This document shows, piece by piece, positions 43,302-51,791 of a stretch of 64,000 nucleotides of DNA. The notes under the pieces were generated by a model that saw only the letters and a program-made list of their open reading frames with translations, ran no database searches and had not been told where the DNA came from. Location of the stretch: positions 164,261 to 228,260 of the forward strand of contig NZ_FMVC01000003.1 in assembly GCF_900101855.1 (NCBI RefSeq), read 5' to 3'. Each line of letters opens with the position of its first letter. The stretch's first letter is position 1. The DNA is from Flavobacterium anhuiense (GTDB lineage: Bacteria; Bacteroidota; Bacteroidia; Flavobacteriales; Flavobacteriaceae). The position numbers and the translations under genes are program-made.

Positions 43302-43757
43302 ATGCTTAAACTAAATTTCCCAACTTACACTTTCCGATTCAAAAATAGCGAAAATAAAGTGTCTATTTTTGATGAAATCAGGAAAAAATTTATAATTCTT
43401 ACTCCAGAAGAATGGGTTCGTCAGCACGTTGTTCATTATCTGATGCATGAAAAAAAATATCCAAAATCACTCATTAATGTAGAGAAAGTTTTAACGGTCA
43501 ATGGATTACGAAAACGATATGATGTTGTTGTGTTTAACTCAGATGGTTCTATACATATATTGGTAGAATGTAAAGCACCTGAAGTCAAAATCTCTCAAGC
43601 AACTTTTGATCAAATTGCGCGTTACAATATGACAATGCAGGCACGGTTTTTGAAAGTCACAAACGGACTAAGTCATTTTTACTGTCAGATGGATTTTGAA
43701 AACGAACGATATGAGTTTTTAAGAAGTCTGCCCGACTATAAAGAAAACCATTTATAA
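43302..43757 (+). CDS. Orphan HsdR-N-type PD-(D/E)xK nuclease domain protein
   Basis: The 151-residue protein matches the N-terminal nuclease domain of type I restriction R subunits (EEWVRQHVVHYLMHEKKYP near residue 37). The PD-(D/E)xK active site looks intact: Asp in KRYDVVVF, Glu and Lys in ILVECKAPEV, then a conserved Gln in TFDQIARYN. No helicase, HsdM or HsdS follows, so this is a free-standing nuclease-fold protein common in Bacteroidota next to holA. It may act in DNA repair or replication. A TATTTTTGC box at 43290-43298 lies only 3 nt before the ATG. Confidence 0.85.
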   Translation: MLKLNFPTYTFRFKNSENKVSIFDEIRKKFIILTPEEWVRQHVVHYLMHEKKYPKSLINVEKVLTVNGLRKRYDVVVFNSDGSIHILVECKAPEVKISQATFDQIARYNMTMQARFLKVTNGLSHFYCQMDFENERYEFLRSLPDYKENHL

Positions 43758-43779
43758 AGAATAAATAATTAGAATACTT

Positions 43780-44799
43780 TTGGATAAGATAGCAGTTGTC
43801 ATTTTAAATTGGAACGGAGTAAAATTGCTTGAGCAATTTTTACCTTCTGTTATTCAGTTTTCAGAAGGCTCAACAATTTATGTTGCCGACAATGATTCTA
43901 CGGATAATTCTGTTGCATTTGTTACAGAGAATTTCCCTACCGTAAAAATTGTAAAGAACTCAGGCAATCATGGTTTTGCAAAAGGCTATAATGATGCCTT
44001 AAAACATATTGATGCAGAAATATACGCATTGGTAAATTCAGATATCGAAGTTACCGAAAACTGGCTGAAACCAATACTTGATACTTTCGAAAAAGAAAAA
44101 CAAACTGCCATTATTCAGCCTAAAATTCTTGATTTTAAAAACAAGGAATATTTTGAATATGCAGGAGCCGCTGGTGGTTTTATTGATAAATACGGCTTTC
44201 CTTTCTGTAGAGGGAGAATATTTGACACAGTCGAAAAAGATAACGGACAATATAACGACAACATCGAACTATTCTGGGCTTCAGGCGCTTGTTTCTTTAT
44301 CAGAAAAAATGTTTACCACGAGTTAGGTGGATTTGACGAAAGCTTCTTTGCGCATCAGGAAGAAATAGATTTATGCTGGAGAGCTGCAAATGAAGGACAT
44401 ATTATAAAATACAATTCGCAAACTGTTGTTTACCACGTTGGCGGCGCAACATTACAGCAAGGAAATCCGAAGAAAACCTATTTGAATTTTAGAAATTCAT
44501 TGTTAATGATGGTCAAAAATCTGCCAAAAAGAGGATTATTCTGGGTGATTTTCTTCCGCATGATTTTGGATGGAGTTGCCGGTATACGTTTTCTTACACA
44601 AGGCAAGTTTGGGCATACTTTTGCCATTTTAAAGGCACATTTTTCATTTTATTGCTTATCTTTAAAATATCTCGGAAAAAGAAAAGATTTTCAAATACAG
44701 CAATACTATATGGTAAAAAGCATCGTTTTCCTTTACTATATAAGAAAATTGACCTTATTTAAAGAAATCTTTAACAGTATTCAAAATATTAAAAACTAA
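43780..44799 (+). CDS. Family 2 glycosyltransferase (rhamnosyltransferase-like)
   Basis: The 339-residue GT-A enzyme opens with VVILNWNGVKLLEQFLPSV. It has the nucleotide-sugar motif VADNDSTDNS, the metal-site region LVNSDIEV (DxD-like SD) and the acceptor region FFAHQEEIDLCWRAANEGH. The C-terminal 60 residues are partly hydrophobic and membrane-associated. It transfers an unknown sugar to an envelope polysaccharide or LPS. The start is TTG at 43780, 22 bp after the nuclease stop, so the two are probably one transcript. Confidence 0.9.
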   Translation: MDKIAVVILNWNGVKLLEQFLPSVIQFSEGSTIYVADNDSTDNSVAFVTENFPTVKIVKNSGNHGFAKGYNDALKHIDAEIYALVNSDIEVTENWLKPILDTFEKEKQTAIIQPKILDFKNKEYFEYAGAAGGFIDKYGFPFCRGRIFDTVEKDNGQYNDNIELFWASGACFFIRKNVYHELGGFDESFFAHQEEIDLCWRAANEGHIIKYNSQTVVYHVGGATLQQGNPKKTYLNFRNSLLMMVKNLPKRGLFWVIFFRMILDGVAGIRFLTQGKFGHTFAILKAHFSFYCLSLKYLGKRKDFQIQQYYMVKSIVFLYYIRKLTLFKEIFNSIQNIKN

Positions 44800-44832
44800 A
44801 TTTGTAATTCAAGTCTAATTAAAATTAAATTT

Positions 44833-45666
44833 ATGAGAAAAATAGTTATCGCACTATCAGTATTAATGGCCCTAACATCATGTGTTTCTAAAAAGAAATA
44901 TGCTGAGTTGGAAGCTAAAAACAAAGAGACTCAAGATTTGTTAAACTCATGTACTGTAAAATTAAATACGTGCTTAGAAGAAAAAGCTGGATTAGCTGCT
45001 ACAGCTGAAAGCTACAAACAACATAATCAAGATCTAATCAATAGTTCTAAAGATTTAACTATCTTAACTACTAAAGGTGCTGAAAACCTTGAAAAATCTC
45101 TTGAAAGTTTAAAAGAAAAAGATTTAAAAATCGCTAGACTTCAAGACGCCTTAACTAAAAAAGACAGCGTTACTTTAGCATTGGTTACAAGCTTAAAAGG
45201 AGCAGTTGGAATCAACGACCCAGACATCGAAATCAATGTTGAAAAAGGAGTTGTATTTATTTCTATCGCTGATAAATTATTATTCAAAAGCGGTAGCTAT
45301 GAAGTAAGCGACAAAGCGAAAACAGTTTTAGGAAAAGTTGCTAAAGTGGTTAACGATAAACCTGATTTCGAATGTATGGTTGAAGGCCACACTGATAACG
45401 TACCATACAAAAGCAACGGTATTATCTTAGACAACTGGGATCTGAGCGTTAAACGTTCTACTTCTATCGTACGTGTATTAACAAACGATCTTGGTGTTAA
45501 CCCAGCTAAATTAATTGCCGCTGGTAGAAGCTCTTACGTTCCATTAGTTTCTAATGATACCGCTGAAGATAGAGCTCGTAACAGAAGAACTCGTATCGTA
45601 GTTATGCCAAAAATCGATCAATTCTATGATATGATTGAAAAAGAAATGAAAAAACAAGCAAAATAA
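44833..45666 (+). CDS. OmpA-family lipoprotein
   Basis: The 277-residue protein has a lipoprotein signal (VLMALTSCVS, Cys near residue 17). A coiled-coil region follows (about 25-115), rich in Glu, Lys and Leu. The C-terminal OmpA peptidoglycan-binding domain (about 150-265) has LLFKSGSYEVSDKAKTVL, VEGHTDNVPYKSN and the Asp/Arg pair in DRARNRRTRIVV. It tethers the outer membrane to peptidoglycan, like Pal. It is followed by a strong terminator, ending the run that begins at 43302. Confidence 0.93.
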   Translation: MRKIVIALSVLMALTSCVSKKKYAELEAKNKETQDLLNSCTVKLNTCLEEKAGLAATAESYKQHNQDLINSSKDLTILTTKGAENLEKSLESLKEKDLKIARLQDALTKKDSVTLALVTSLKGAVGINDPDIEINVEKGVVFISIADKLLFKSGSYEVSDKAKTVLGKVAKVVNDKPDFECMVEGHTDNVPYKSNGIILDNWDLSVKRSTSIVRVLTNDLGVNPAKLIAAGRSSYVPLVSNDTAEDRARNRRTRIVVMPKIDQFYDMIEKEMKKQAK

Positions 45667-45694
45667 ACCTTGGTTTTACATACTATAAAACAGA

Positions 45695-45720
45695 AAAAGC
45701 AGGTCAATTGACCTGCTTTT
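45695..45720 (+). terminator. Terminator after the OmpA lipoprotein gene
   Basis: A continuous 26-bp perfect palindrome (two 13-bp arms, 45695-45707 and 45708-45720, core GCAGGTCAA/TTGACCTGC) ends in TTTT. It lies 28 nt after the stop. Confidence 0.8.
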
Positions 45721-45858
45721 ATGTATTCTTAATTCTTATTTTAATTAATCAATTAAACGCAAAATCAAGAATAACATTATCTTTAAGTAACTAACTAAAT
45801 TTTAACATAATAAAGTTACTCATTATTTTTTGTACTTTTATACTTTTAGTGTATTTTT

Positions 45859-46479
45859 TTACAAAATATCAATATCACCCTTACCTTCTCTTACTATAAC
45901 TGGTTCATGTTCAGAAAGATCAATAATTGTTGATCCCACATTATCTCCGTAGCCACCATCTATCACCATATCTACAAGATGTTGCCACTTTTCAAAAATT
46001 AACTCTGGATCTGTGGTATATTCTATTACATCATCTTCATCGCGAATAGAAGTTGAAACCACAGGATTTCCTAACTGGCGAACAATTTCTAATATGATAT
46101 TGTTATCTGGAACACGAATACCTACCGTAGTTTTCTTTTTAAATTCTTTTGGTAGATTATTATTACCAGGCAGAATAAAAGTATATGGCCCCGGCAATGC
46201 TCTTTTCAAGATTTTAAAAGTTGATGTATTAATCTGACGAACATAATCTGATAAATTGCTCAAATCATGGCAAATAAAAGAAAAATTGGCTTTCTCTAAT
46301 TTTACTCCCTTTATTTTAGCAATTTTCTCCAATGCTCGTGAATTGGTAATATCACAACCTAAACCATAAACTGTATCTGTTGGATAAATTACCAAACCTC
46401 CATTGTGAAGCACTTTTACCACTTTGGCAATTGCGGCTTCACTAGGTTTGTCTGGGTATATTTTTATAAATTCTGCCAT
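45859..46479 (-). CDS. tsaC: L-threonylcarbamoyladenylate synthase (YrdC/Sua5)
   Basis: The 206-residue enzyme makes threonylcarbamoyl-AMP from threonine, bicarbonate and ATP for tRNA t6A modification. Motifs are GGLVIYPTDTVYGLGCD near residue 27, KGVKLEKANFSFICHDL and VGIRVPDN, with STSIRDEDDV late. It has only the YrdC domain, without the Sua5 C-terminal domain. The ATPase partner TsaE is at 34083. The frame opens at 46518, but the extra residues (KHETNKNLKQKD) are unlike the family, so 46479 is used. Confidence 0.93.
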   Translation of the reverse strand: MAEFIKIYPDKPSEAAIAKVVKVLHNGGLVIYPTDTVYGLGCDITNSRALEKIAKIKGVKLEKANFSFICHDLSNLSDYVRQINTSTFKILKRALPGPYTFILPGNNNLPKEFKKKTTVGIRVPDNNIILEIVRQLGNPVVSTSIRDEDDVIEYTTDPELIFEKWQHLVDMVIDGGYGDNVGSTIIDLSEHEPVIVREGKGDIDIL

Positions 46480-46520
46480 ATCTTTTTGTTTCAAGTTTTT
46501 GTTTGTTTCATGTTTCAAGT

Positions 46521-46586
46521 TTGTCAGACTGAGCGGAGTCGAAGTCCTCTAGTTGAAAAGCTCTTTGACTCCGCTCAGAGTGACAA
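46521..46586. repeat. Intergenic palindrome (GAGCGGAGTC/GACTCCGCTC)
   Basis: Arms 46521-46544 and 46564-46586 pair as TTGTCA..CTGAGCGGAGTC with GACTCCGCTCAG..TGACAA. The palindrome lies between uvrD and tsaC, both transcribed leftward. GAGCGGAGTCGAAG is a well-known type of GC-rich repeat in Bacteroidota intergenic DNA. It could act as a terminator of uvrD and possibly separate the two genes. Confidence 0.75.
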
Positions 46587-46613
46587 ATGTTTTCGAAACT
46601 TGAAACAATATTT

Positions 46614-48950
46614 TTATCCTACGACATCTAATTTAGCAAATCTTAACAACAATTTCTTAATTCCGCCTACTTCAAATTTAATTTCTGCTTTTCTGTCTGC
46701 ACCTGCTCCTTCAAGATTAATTACTTCACCTTTTCCAAAACGTTCGTGCATTACAATATTTCCAACGGTAAGCTTACTATCAAATAAATTCGAATTGCCA
46801 TTACTTGGTGCATTTCCAGAAACAGGTTTTAATTTACGAATATTCAAATCTGGTTTAGGCTCATTTTTAGTAATATGAGCAGGAGGAGTTCCTCCAACCG
46901 GTTTGCTTAGTCTTAGTTTTGATTTATCGACGTCTCCAAAGATATCACCATCAATTGGCGATTTATAACGGTAACTTGTTTCGGCAGGTGTCAAATACTC
47001 TAAATATTGCCCATCAATTTCTTCAATAAAACGAGATGGTTCACTGTCTGTCAGTTTTCCCCAACGGTAACGAGATTGCGCATAGGTTAAATAAGCCTGA
47101 TGTTCTGCACGAGTTAAGGCCACATAAAACAATCGACGCTCTTCTTCTAGTTCACTTCTAGTGCTCATACTCATAGCACTTGGAAACAAATCTTCTTCCA
47201 TTCCCACCACAAAAACGTGAGGAAACTCTAATCCTTTTGCCAAGTGAATAGTCATTAAAGCTACACGATCCTCGTCATTTGTATCTTTATCCAAATCTGT
47301 TGCCAGAGCCACATCTTCCATAAATTCAGAAAGTGCGCCTCTTGCCCCATCAATTTCTCTTTGTCCCTCAGTAAAATCTTTAATACCGTTTAATAGCTCT
47401 TCGATATTCTGAATTTTTGACATTCCTTCAGGAGTAGCGTCTTTCTTCAATTCCTGAACTAATCCTGTCTTTTTAGCGACGTGATCTGTCAAATAAAAAG
47501 CATCCTGATTCTGATCGATAACCTGAAAACTCTGAATCATCGTTACAAAATCTTTCAGTTTATTCTTTGTACCAGCATTCAGTTTCAAATCGATTTTATC
47601 AATATTCACCATCACTTCCCAAATCGAACGTTTGTAATGATTGGCAGCAATAGTCAATTTTTCAATAGTAGTATCTCCAATTCCGCGAGCAGGATAATTG
47701 ATAACACGAATCAAAGCCTCTTCGTCTTTCGGATTTAGAACCAAACGCAAATAGCATAAAACGTCTTTAATTTCCTTGCGCTGGTAGAATGATAATCCTC
47801 CATAAATTCTATACGGAATGTCGCGCTTTCTCAACGCATCCTCCATGGCACGCGATTGCGCATTGGTACGATACAAAATCGCGAATGAACCATTATGCAA
47901 TTGATGCTGCATTTTCTGTTCAAAAATAGTGCTGGCTACAAAACGACCTTCTTCTGCGTCGGTCAAGCTCCTATGAACCTTAATTTTTGGTCCAAATTCG
48001 TTTGCTGTCCAAACCACTTTATCCAGTTTCGTTTTGTTGTGATCCATAACCGTATTGGCGGCTTCCACAATATTTCTTGTAGAACGGTAATTTTGCTCCA
48101 GACGAAACATCACTACACCTTCGTAATCTTTCTGGAAGTTTAGAATGTTATTGATATTCGCACCACGGAAAGCATAAATACTCTGTGCATCATCTCCAAC
48201 CACACAAATATTCTGAAACTTATCAGACAAAGCTCTAACAATCAAATACTGAGAGTGATTTGTATCTTGGTACTCATCAACCAGAATATAACGGAAACGA
48301 TTTTGATATTTTGCTAAAACCTCTGGAAAACGGGTCAATAATTCGTTGGTTTTCAATAACAAATCATCAAAATCCATTGCACCGGCTTTGAAACAGCGCT
48401 CCACATACTGCTGATAAATTTCTCCCAATCTAGGCTTTTTAGACATCGCATCTGCTTCCTGCAATTCAGGATTATTGAAATACGCTTTTACTGTAATCAG
48501 GCTGTTTTTGTAACTTGATATACGTCCTAAAACTTGTTTTGGTTTATAAATATCACGATCCAGCTGCATTTCTTTGATAATCGAAGAAATCAATCGCGCC
48601 GAATCCTGAGAATCGTAAATGGTAAAATTGGAAGGATATCCCAAAAGTTCTGATTCTGCACGAAGAATGCGCGCAAATATAGAGTGAAACGTTCCCATCC
48701 AAAGATTTTTAGCCTCAGATGCTCCCACAATATCTGCAATTCTATGCTTCATTTCTCTTGCCGCTTTGTTGGTAAAAGTAAGCGACAGAATATTAAATGC
48801 ATCAATTCCCTGATGCATCAAATAAGCAATTCTAATTGTTAAAACACGGGTTTTTCCCGAACCTGCACCAGCAATAATAATCATTGGCCCGTCTTTTTTT
48901 AGAACAGGCGCTCTCTGCGCTTCGTTGAGCTGGTCAATATATTTCTGCAT
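46614..48950 (-). CDS. uvrD: UvrD/PcrA-type DNA helicase
   Basis: The 778-residue SF1A helicase unwinds DNA 3' to 5' in excision and mismatch repair. Motifs in order are Walker A IAGAGSGKTRVLT near residue 28, LSLTFTNKAAREMKHR, VDEYQDTNHSQY near residue 226, GDDAQSIYAFRGA, EQNYRST, TIHLAKGLEFPHV near residue 570, and YVALTRAEH. The C-terminal Tudor-like segment (VMHERFGKGEVINLEG) fits PcrA/UvrD. A TATTTTTGC box lies at 48977-48969 (minus strand), 19 bp before the start. Confidence 0.97.
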   Translation of the reverse strand: MQKYIDQLNEAQRAPVLKKDGPMIIIAGAGSGKTRVLTIRIAYLMHQGIDAFNILSLTFTNKAAREMKHRIADIVGASEAKNLWMGTFHSIFARILRAESELLGYPSNFTIYDSQDSARLISSIIKEMQLDRDIYKPKQVLGRISSYKNSLITVKAYFNNPELQEADAMSKKPRLGEIYQQYVERCFKAGAMDFDDLLLKTNELLTRFPEVLAKYQNRFRYILVDEYQDTNHSQYLIVRALSDKFQNICVVGDDAQSIYAFRGANINNILNFQKDYEGVVMFRLEQNYRSTRNIVEAANTVMDHNKTKLDKVVWTANEFGPKIKVHRSLTDAEEGRFVASTIFEQKMQHQLHNGSFAILYRTNAQSRAMEDALRKRDIPYRIYGGLSFYQRKEIKDVLCYLRLVLNPKDEEALIRVINYPARGIGDTTIEKLTIAANHYKRSIWEVMVNIDKIDLKLNAGTKNKLKDFVTMIQSFQVIDQNQDAFYLTDHVAKKTGLVQELKKDATPEGMSKIQNIEELLNGIKDFTEGQREIDGARGALSEFMEDVALATDLDKDTNDEDRVALMTIHLAKGLEFPHVFVVGMEEDLFPSAMSMSTRSELEEERRLFYVALTRAEHQAYLTYAQSRYRWGKLTDSEPSRFIEEIDGQYLEYLTPAETSYRYKSPIDGDIFGDVDKSKLRLSKPVGGTPPAHITKNEPKPDLNIRKLKPVSGNAPSNGNSNLFDSKLTVGNIVMHERFGKGEVINLEGAGADRKAEIKFEVGGIKKLLLRFAKLDVVG

Positions 48951-49075
48951 GTAATTTTCTCCTTTTAGGCAAAAATAAGAATTAATACTTTAAATAGCTA
49001 CTAAGATACTGAGGTTCTAAGATGCTAAGTTTTTTGTTTTTTTGAAGCCAAACAATAGGCATTTTATTAAACATA

Positions 49076-49137
49076 GGTTCCCGCTTTCGGCTATATCTCT
49101 CCGCTCCGCTGCGAGGATACCGCCTCAATCGGGGCTA
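49076..49137 (-). repeat. Dispersed repeat of the AGCCCCGATTGAGGCGG type
   Basis: Read on the minus strand the element begins TAGCCCCGATTGAGGCGG, continues through a GC-rich centre and ends in ATATAGCCGAAAGCGGGAAC. I know this layout as a recurrent Flavobacterium intergenic repeat with a variable hairpin centre. It is much richer in G+C than its surroundings. It lies in the 293-bp gap between the uvrD start and the TSUP gene end; AAGATACTGAGGTTCTAAG words flank it. No gene is seen in the gap. Confidence 0.75.
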
Positions 49138-49243
49138 GAAAACAAACAGTTTTTTTGAGATGTTAAGCTACTTAAGGTTGTGAAATAGTAAGTTCTTCAT
49201 CAGACAAAAGAGAGAAAACTTAGAACCTTAGCAACTCAGAATC

Positions 49244-50011
49244 TTACTTAAAAAACACATCGTAAGCAAATCGAATTAATGTTCCGACAACCACAATCAA
49301 AAAGAAAATTCTAATAAATCCGTTGCCTTTATTTATCGCTAATTTTGCTCCAAGCCAACCACCAAGTCCGTTGCTAATTGCCATTGGAATAGCGATTGCC
49401 CAAATGATTTTTCCTTTTATCATAAACAAACAAATCGAACCGAAATTGGTTGCCAGATTTACCATTTTAGCATTCGCGGAAGCGTGAAGAAAATCGAAAC
49501 CTAGAAGTGCAATAAAAGCGACAACAAAGAAACTTCCTGTTCCTGGACCAATAAATCCGTCATAAAATCCAACAATCATACTGATCACTACTGCATAAAA
49601 TATTTGAGTCGTTTCTGAATGATCTTTTGCAACATGTTGTCCGAAATTTTTCTTTGCATACGTATATACAAACAGCAGAGACAAAACCACCAATAAAAGC
49701 GGCTTCATAAAATCATTGCTTACTAAGGTCAAAATCGTAGAACCTAAAAATGCAGAAGGAACGGCCAGACACATCATTATAATTAACAATTTCCATTGAA
49801 TAACAACTTTTTTCAAATATTGAAAAGCGGCAAATGCAGTTCCACTAAAAGCTGGAATTTTTAAAGTCCCGATTACAGTCGAAACTGGAAGATTTGGCAG
49901 TAAAATTAACCCCATAGGTGTTTGTATTAATCCACCTCCGCCAACAATTGCATCAATAAAACCAGCGGCAAAAGCCGCCAAACAAAGAAAAAGTATTATG
50001 TATGAATCCAT
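49244..50011 (-). CDS. TSUP-family (TauE/SafE) anion transporter
   Basis: The 255-residue protein has about eight hydrophobic segments. It opens with the family motif FAAGFIDAIVGGGGLIQTP. The second half-repeat contains GFYDGFIGPGTGSFFVVAF. TSUP carriers move sulfite, sulfoacetate or related small anions across the inner membrane; the substrate here is unknown. It is divergent from the gene starting at 50136. Confidence 0.92.
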   Translation of the reverse strand: MDSYIILFLCLAAFAAGFIDAIVGGGGLIQTPMGLILLPNLPVSTVIGTLKIPAFSGTAFAAFQYLKKVVIQWKLLIIMMCLAVPSAFLGSTILTLVSNDFMKPLLLVVLSLLFVYTYAKKNFGQHVAKDHSETTQIFYAVVISMIVGFYDGFIGPGTGSFFVVAFIALLGFDFLHASANAKMVNLATNFGSICLFMIKGKIIWAIAIPMAISNGLGGWLGAKLAINKGNGFIRIFFLIVVVGTLIRFAYDVFFK

Positions 50012-50090
50012 TAAAAAGATATTTCGGTCTCAGTAAAAAACAAGTTGCAAAAGTACGTCTTCCTTTTTGTTTATTACTATAAATTTAAAG

Positions 50091-50120
50091 TTGATTTTTG
50101 ATCAAAAAGTATATTTTTGC
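50091..50120 (+). promoter_or_regulatory. Bacteroidota-type promoter of the gene at 50136
   Basis: TTG at 50091-50093, an 18-nt spacer and TATTTTTGC at 50112-50120 match the consensus closely. The box lies inside the longer reading frame that opens at 50067, which argues for the start at 50136. Confidence 0.6.
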
Positions 50121-50135
50121 TTAAAAATTATTCCA

Positions 50136-50660
50136 ATGGATTTCAACAAAATTATAGAACTTGCGAGTTATACTTTACCAGCCTTAGTTACAGGAGTCGT
50201 AGCGTATCGTTTCTTTGAATTACACATTAAAAACAATGACAGAAAGCGTGCTTTTTTATTAAACAAACAAGCACATAAAGAATCTCTTCCTGTGCGTTTA
50301 CAGGCATACGAGCGTATGACTTTGTTTTTAGAACGTATTAACTTGACAAAATTGCTAATTAGACTTTCTCCTATTTCTCAGAATAAACACGATTACGAAA
50401 ATTACGTAATTGACCAAATCGAACAGGAATTTGAGCACAATCTAACACAGCAGATTTATATGTCTGAAGAATGCTGGACTATCATTACAACTGCAAAAAA
50501 TGCAACAATCCAAATGATTCGTAAAGCGGCCATGAGCGATAAAGTAGAAAATGCTGATAAACTTCGCGAAGTAATCTTAAATGATTTACTAGAAAAACAA
50601 TCACCAAGCAATGCAGCTTTGAGTTTTATTAAATCTGAGGTTGCTGAACTTTGGTATTAA
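50136..50660 (+). CDS. Conserved Flavobacterial membrane-anchored protein
   Basis: This 174-residue protein begins MDFNKIIELASYTLPALVTG with one membrane segment (about residues 10-28). A mainly helical cytoplasmic domain follows, containing LPVRLQAYERMTLFLERINL and a late helix ending in EVAELWY. The helical part has conserved-looking Arg/Glu pairs, but I do not recognise a function. The longer frame from 50067 would overlap the promoter at 50091-50120. An inverted repeat follows the stop. Confidence 0.75.
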   Translation: MDFNKIIELASYTLPALVTGVVAYRFFELHIKNNDRKRAFLLNKQAHKESLPVRLQAYERMTLFLERINLTKLLIRLSPISQNKHDYENYVIDQIEQEFEHNLTQQIYMSEECWTIITTAKNATIQMIRKAAMSDKVENADKLREVILNDLLEKQSPSNAALSFIKSEVAELWY

Positions 50661-50668
50661 ATAAATAT

Positions 50669-50736
50669 TGCAGATTTTAGATTGTAGATTTTAGAGTTCA
50701 GATTTAAAACATTCAATCTAAAATCTAAAATCTGCA
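50669..50736. repeat. Inverted repeat of TGCAGATTTTAGATT words
   Basis: A perfect 15-bp inverted repeat (50669-50683 with 50722-50736) has further copies of AGATTTTAGA in the loop. It lies between convergent genes and could stop transcription in both directions. The word AGATTTTA also occurs in the efp upstream region near 27552. Confidence 0.6.
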
Positions 50737-50746
50737 TTCTAAAATA

Positions 50747-51655
50747 TCAAATCAATATCTTATTATCACTCATAACCTCTGATTTATTCTGAGCATATTC
50801 ATAACCTTGCTCCCACCAATCTTTCATTACCTCTTTATTAAAAATCAGAGCATTATCGGTTAGTTTTATTGGCGTGTAATATAAGTTTAGTTTCACATTC
50901 TTATTATTTGCCATAAGTTTTCCTATAGCAATATCATGTTTTTCTACTTGATCTAAGGCGATTCGGAACAAATCGATCATTAATGAAAACGGATTCTTTC
51001 CAATTACTGTTTTCGTCGTATTAACCTCCGTTTCAAGTATAATTACATCTATTTCAGTTGCTCCTCTATTGATTGCTTCACGAATTGGCACTAAACTTGA
51101 AAATCCGCCATCGCCATATTCACAGTTATTTTTTTCAACCAAACTCATAAAAGGAACATAATTACTGGATATCCAAGACCATTCGCAAAATTCCTCGTAA
51201 GTACAATCTTTTACCGATTTATATTCCGATTCGTTTTTAGTAAAATTGGTTACCGTAACGATAACGTCGGTTTTTAGTTTTTTTAGTTTATTAAAATCAG
51301 AAAGAGAAAAATTATTCTGAATATACTTTTTCAGCCCTTTGCTTTCGCCAAAAGTACGTTTTCCTTTAAAGAATTGACGCAGTACATTAAAGTGATTAAT
51401 AGTCACAATATCAACTCCATCTTTCGTTTTTACCACAAACGGACAAATATTAAAAATGCTTGACATGGTAACATTGGTATAAACAGAATGGATTTTTTTG
51501 ATATGACCAAGAGCCAAATGCGGAATAAGCAAACTTCCTGTTGAAGTTCCTATAAACAAATCGTATTCGTGTTTTTTTTCTTCTATTAAATATTGGGCAA
51601 CACCGCCAGCAAATGCGCCTTTACTGCCACCACCTGAAATAACCAATGCTCTCAT
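50747..51655 (-). CDS. Patatin-like phospholipase
   Basis: The 302-residue protein has the patatin oxyanion motif GGGSKGAFAGG at residues 7-17, the nucleophile elbow GTSTGS near residue 38, and the catalytic Asp in YGDGGFSSLVPI near residue 177. It forms the Ser-Asp dyad of patatin lipases. No signal peptide is seen, so it is probably cytoplasmic and is not the T9SS-exported two-domain patatin type. Its likely action is hydrolysis of acyl esters in phospholipids; the substrate is not known. Confidence 0.92.
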   Translation of the reverse strand: MRALVISGGGSKGAFAGGVAQYLIEEKKHEYDLFIGTSTGSLLIPHLALGHIKKIHSVYTNVTMSSIFNICPFVVKTKDGVDIVTINHFNVLRQFFKGKRTFGESKGLKKYIQNNFSLSDFNKLKKLKTDVIVTVTNFTKNESEYKSVKDCTYEEFCEWSWISSNYVPFMSLVEKNNCEYGDGGFSSLVPIREAINRGATEIDVIILETEVNTTKTVIGKNPFSLMIDLFRIALDQVEKHDIAIGKLMANNKNVKLNLYYTPIKLTDNALIFNKEVMKDWWEQGYEYAQNKSEVMSDNKILI

Positions 51656-51707
51656 AAATTGTAATGTAGGTTTTGTTTTTTTGGGATATTTTTTTTTGAC
51701 TTAAATA

Positions 51708-51779
51708 AGAGGAAAGAAGCAAGAAGAAAGACCTTTTATATTCTTTGCTATGAATTCTTGACTCTTGCTTCTTGCCTCT
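51708..51779. repeat. Inverted repeat of AGAAGCAAGA words
   Basis: Arms 51708-51724 and 51763-51779 pair over 17 bp with one mismatch (AGAGGAAAGAAGCAAGA with TCTTGCTTCTTGCCTCT). It lies between the patatin gene start and the M1 peptidase stop. A similar arrangement of the same words occurs at about 59068-59135 before recG. Confidence 0.6.
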
Positions 51780-51791
51780 TTCTACTCTAAT

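Noticed and set aside
43302..43757. Part of a type I restriction-modification system
   Set aside because: No HsdM, HsdS or helicase part is present; the gene stands alone beside holA.
50067..50135. Upstream start for the gene at 50136
   Set aside because: The stretch contains a good promoter (50091-50120), and the conserved protein begins at 50136.
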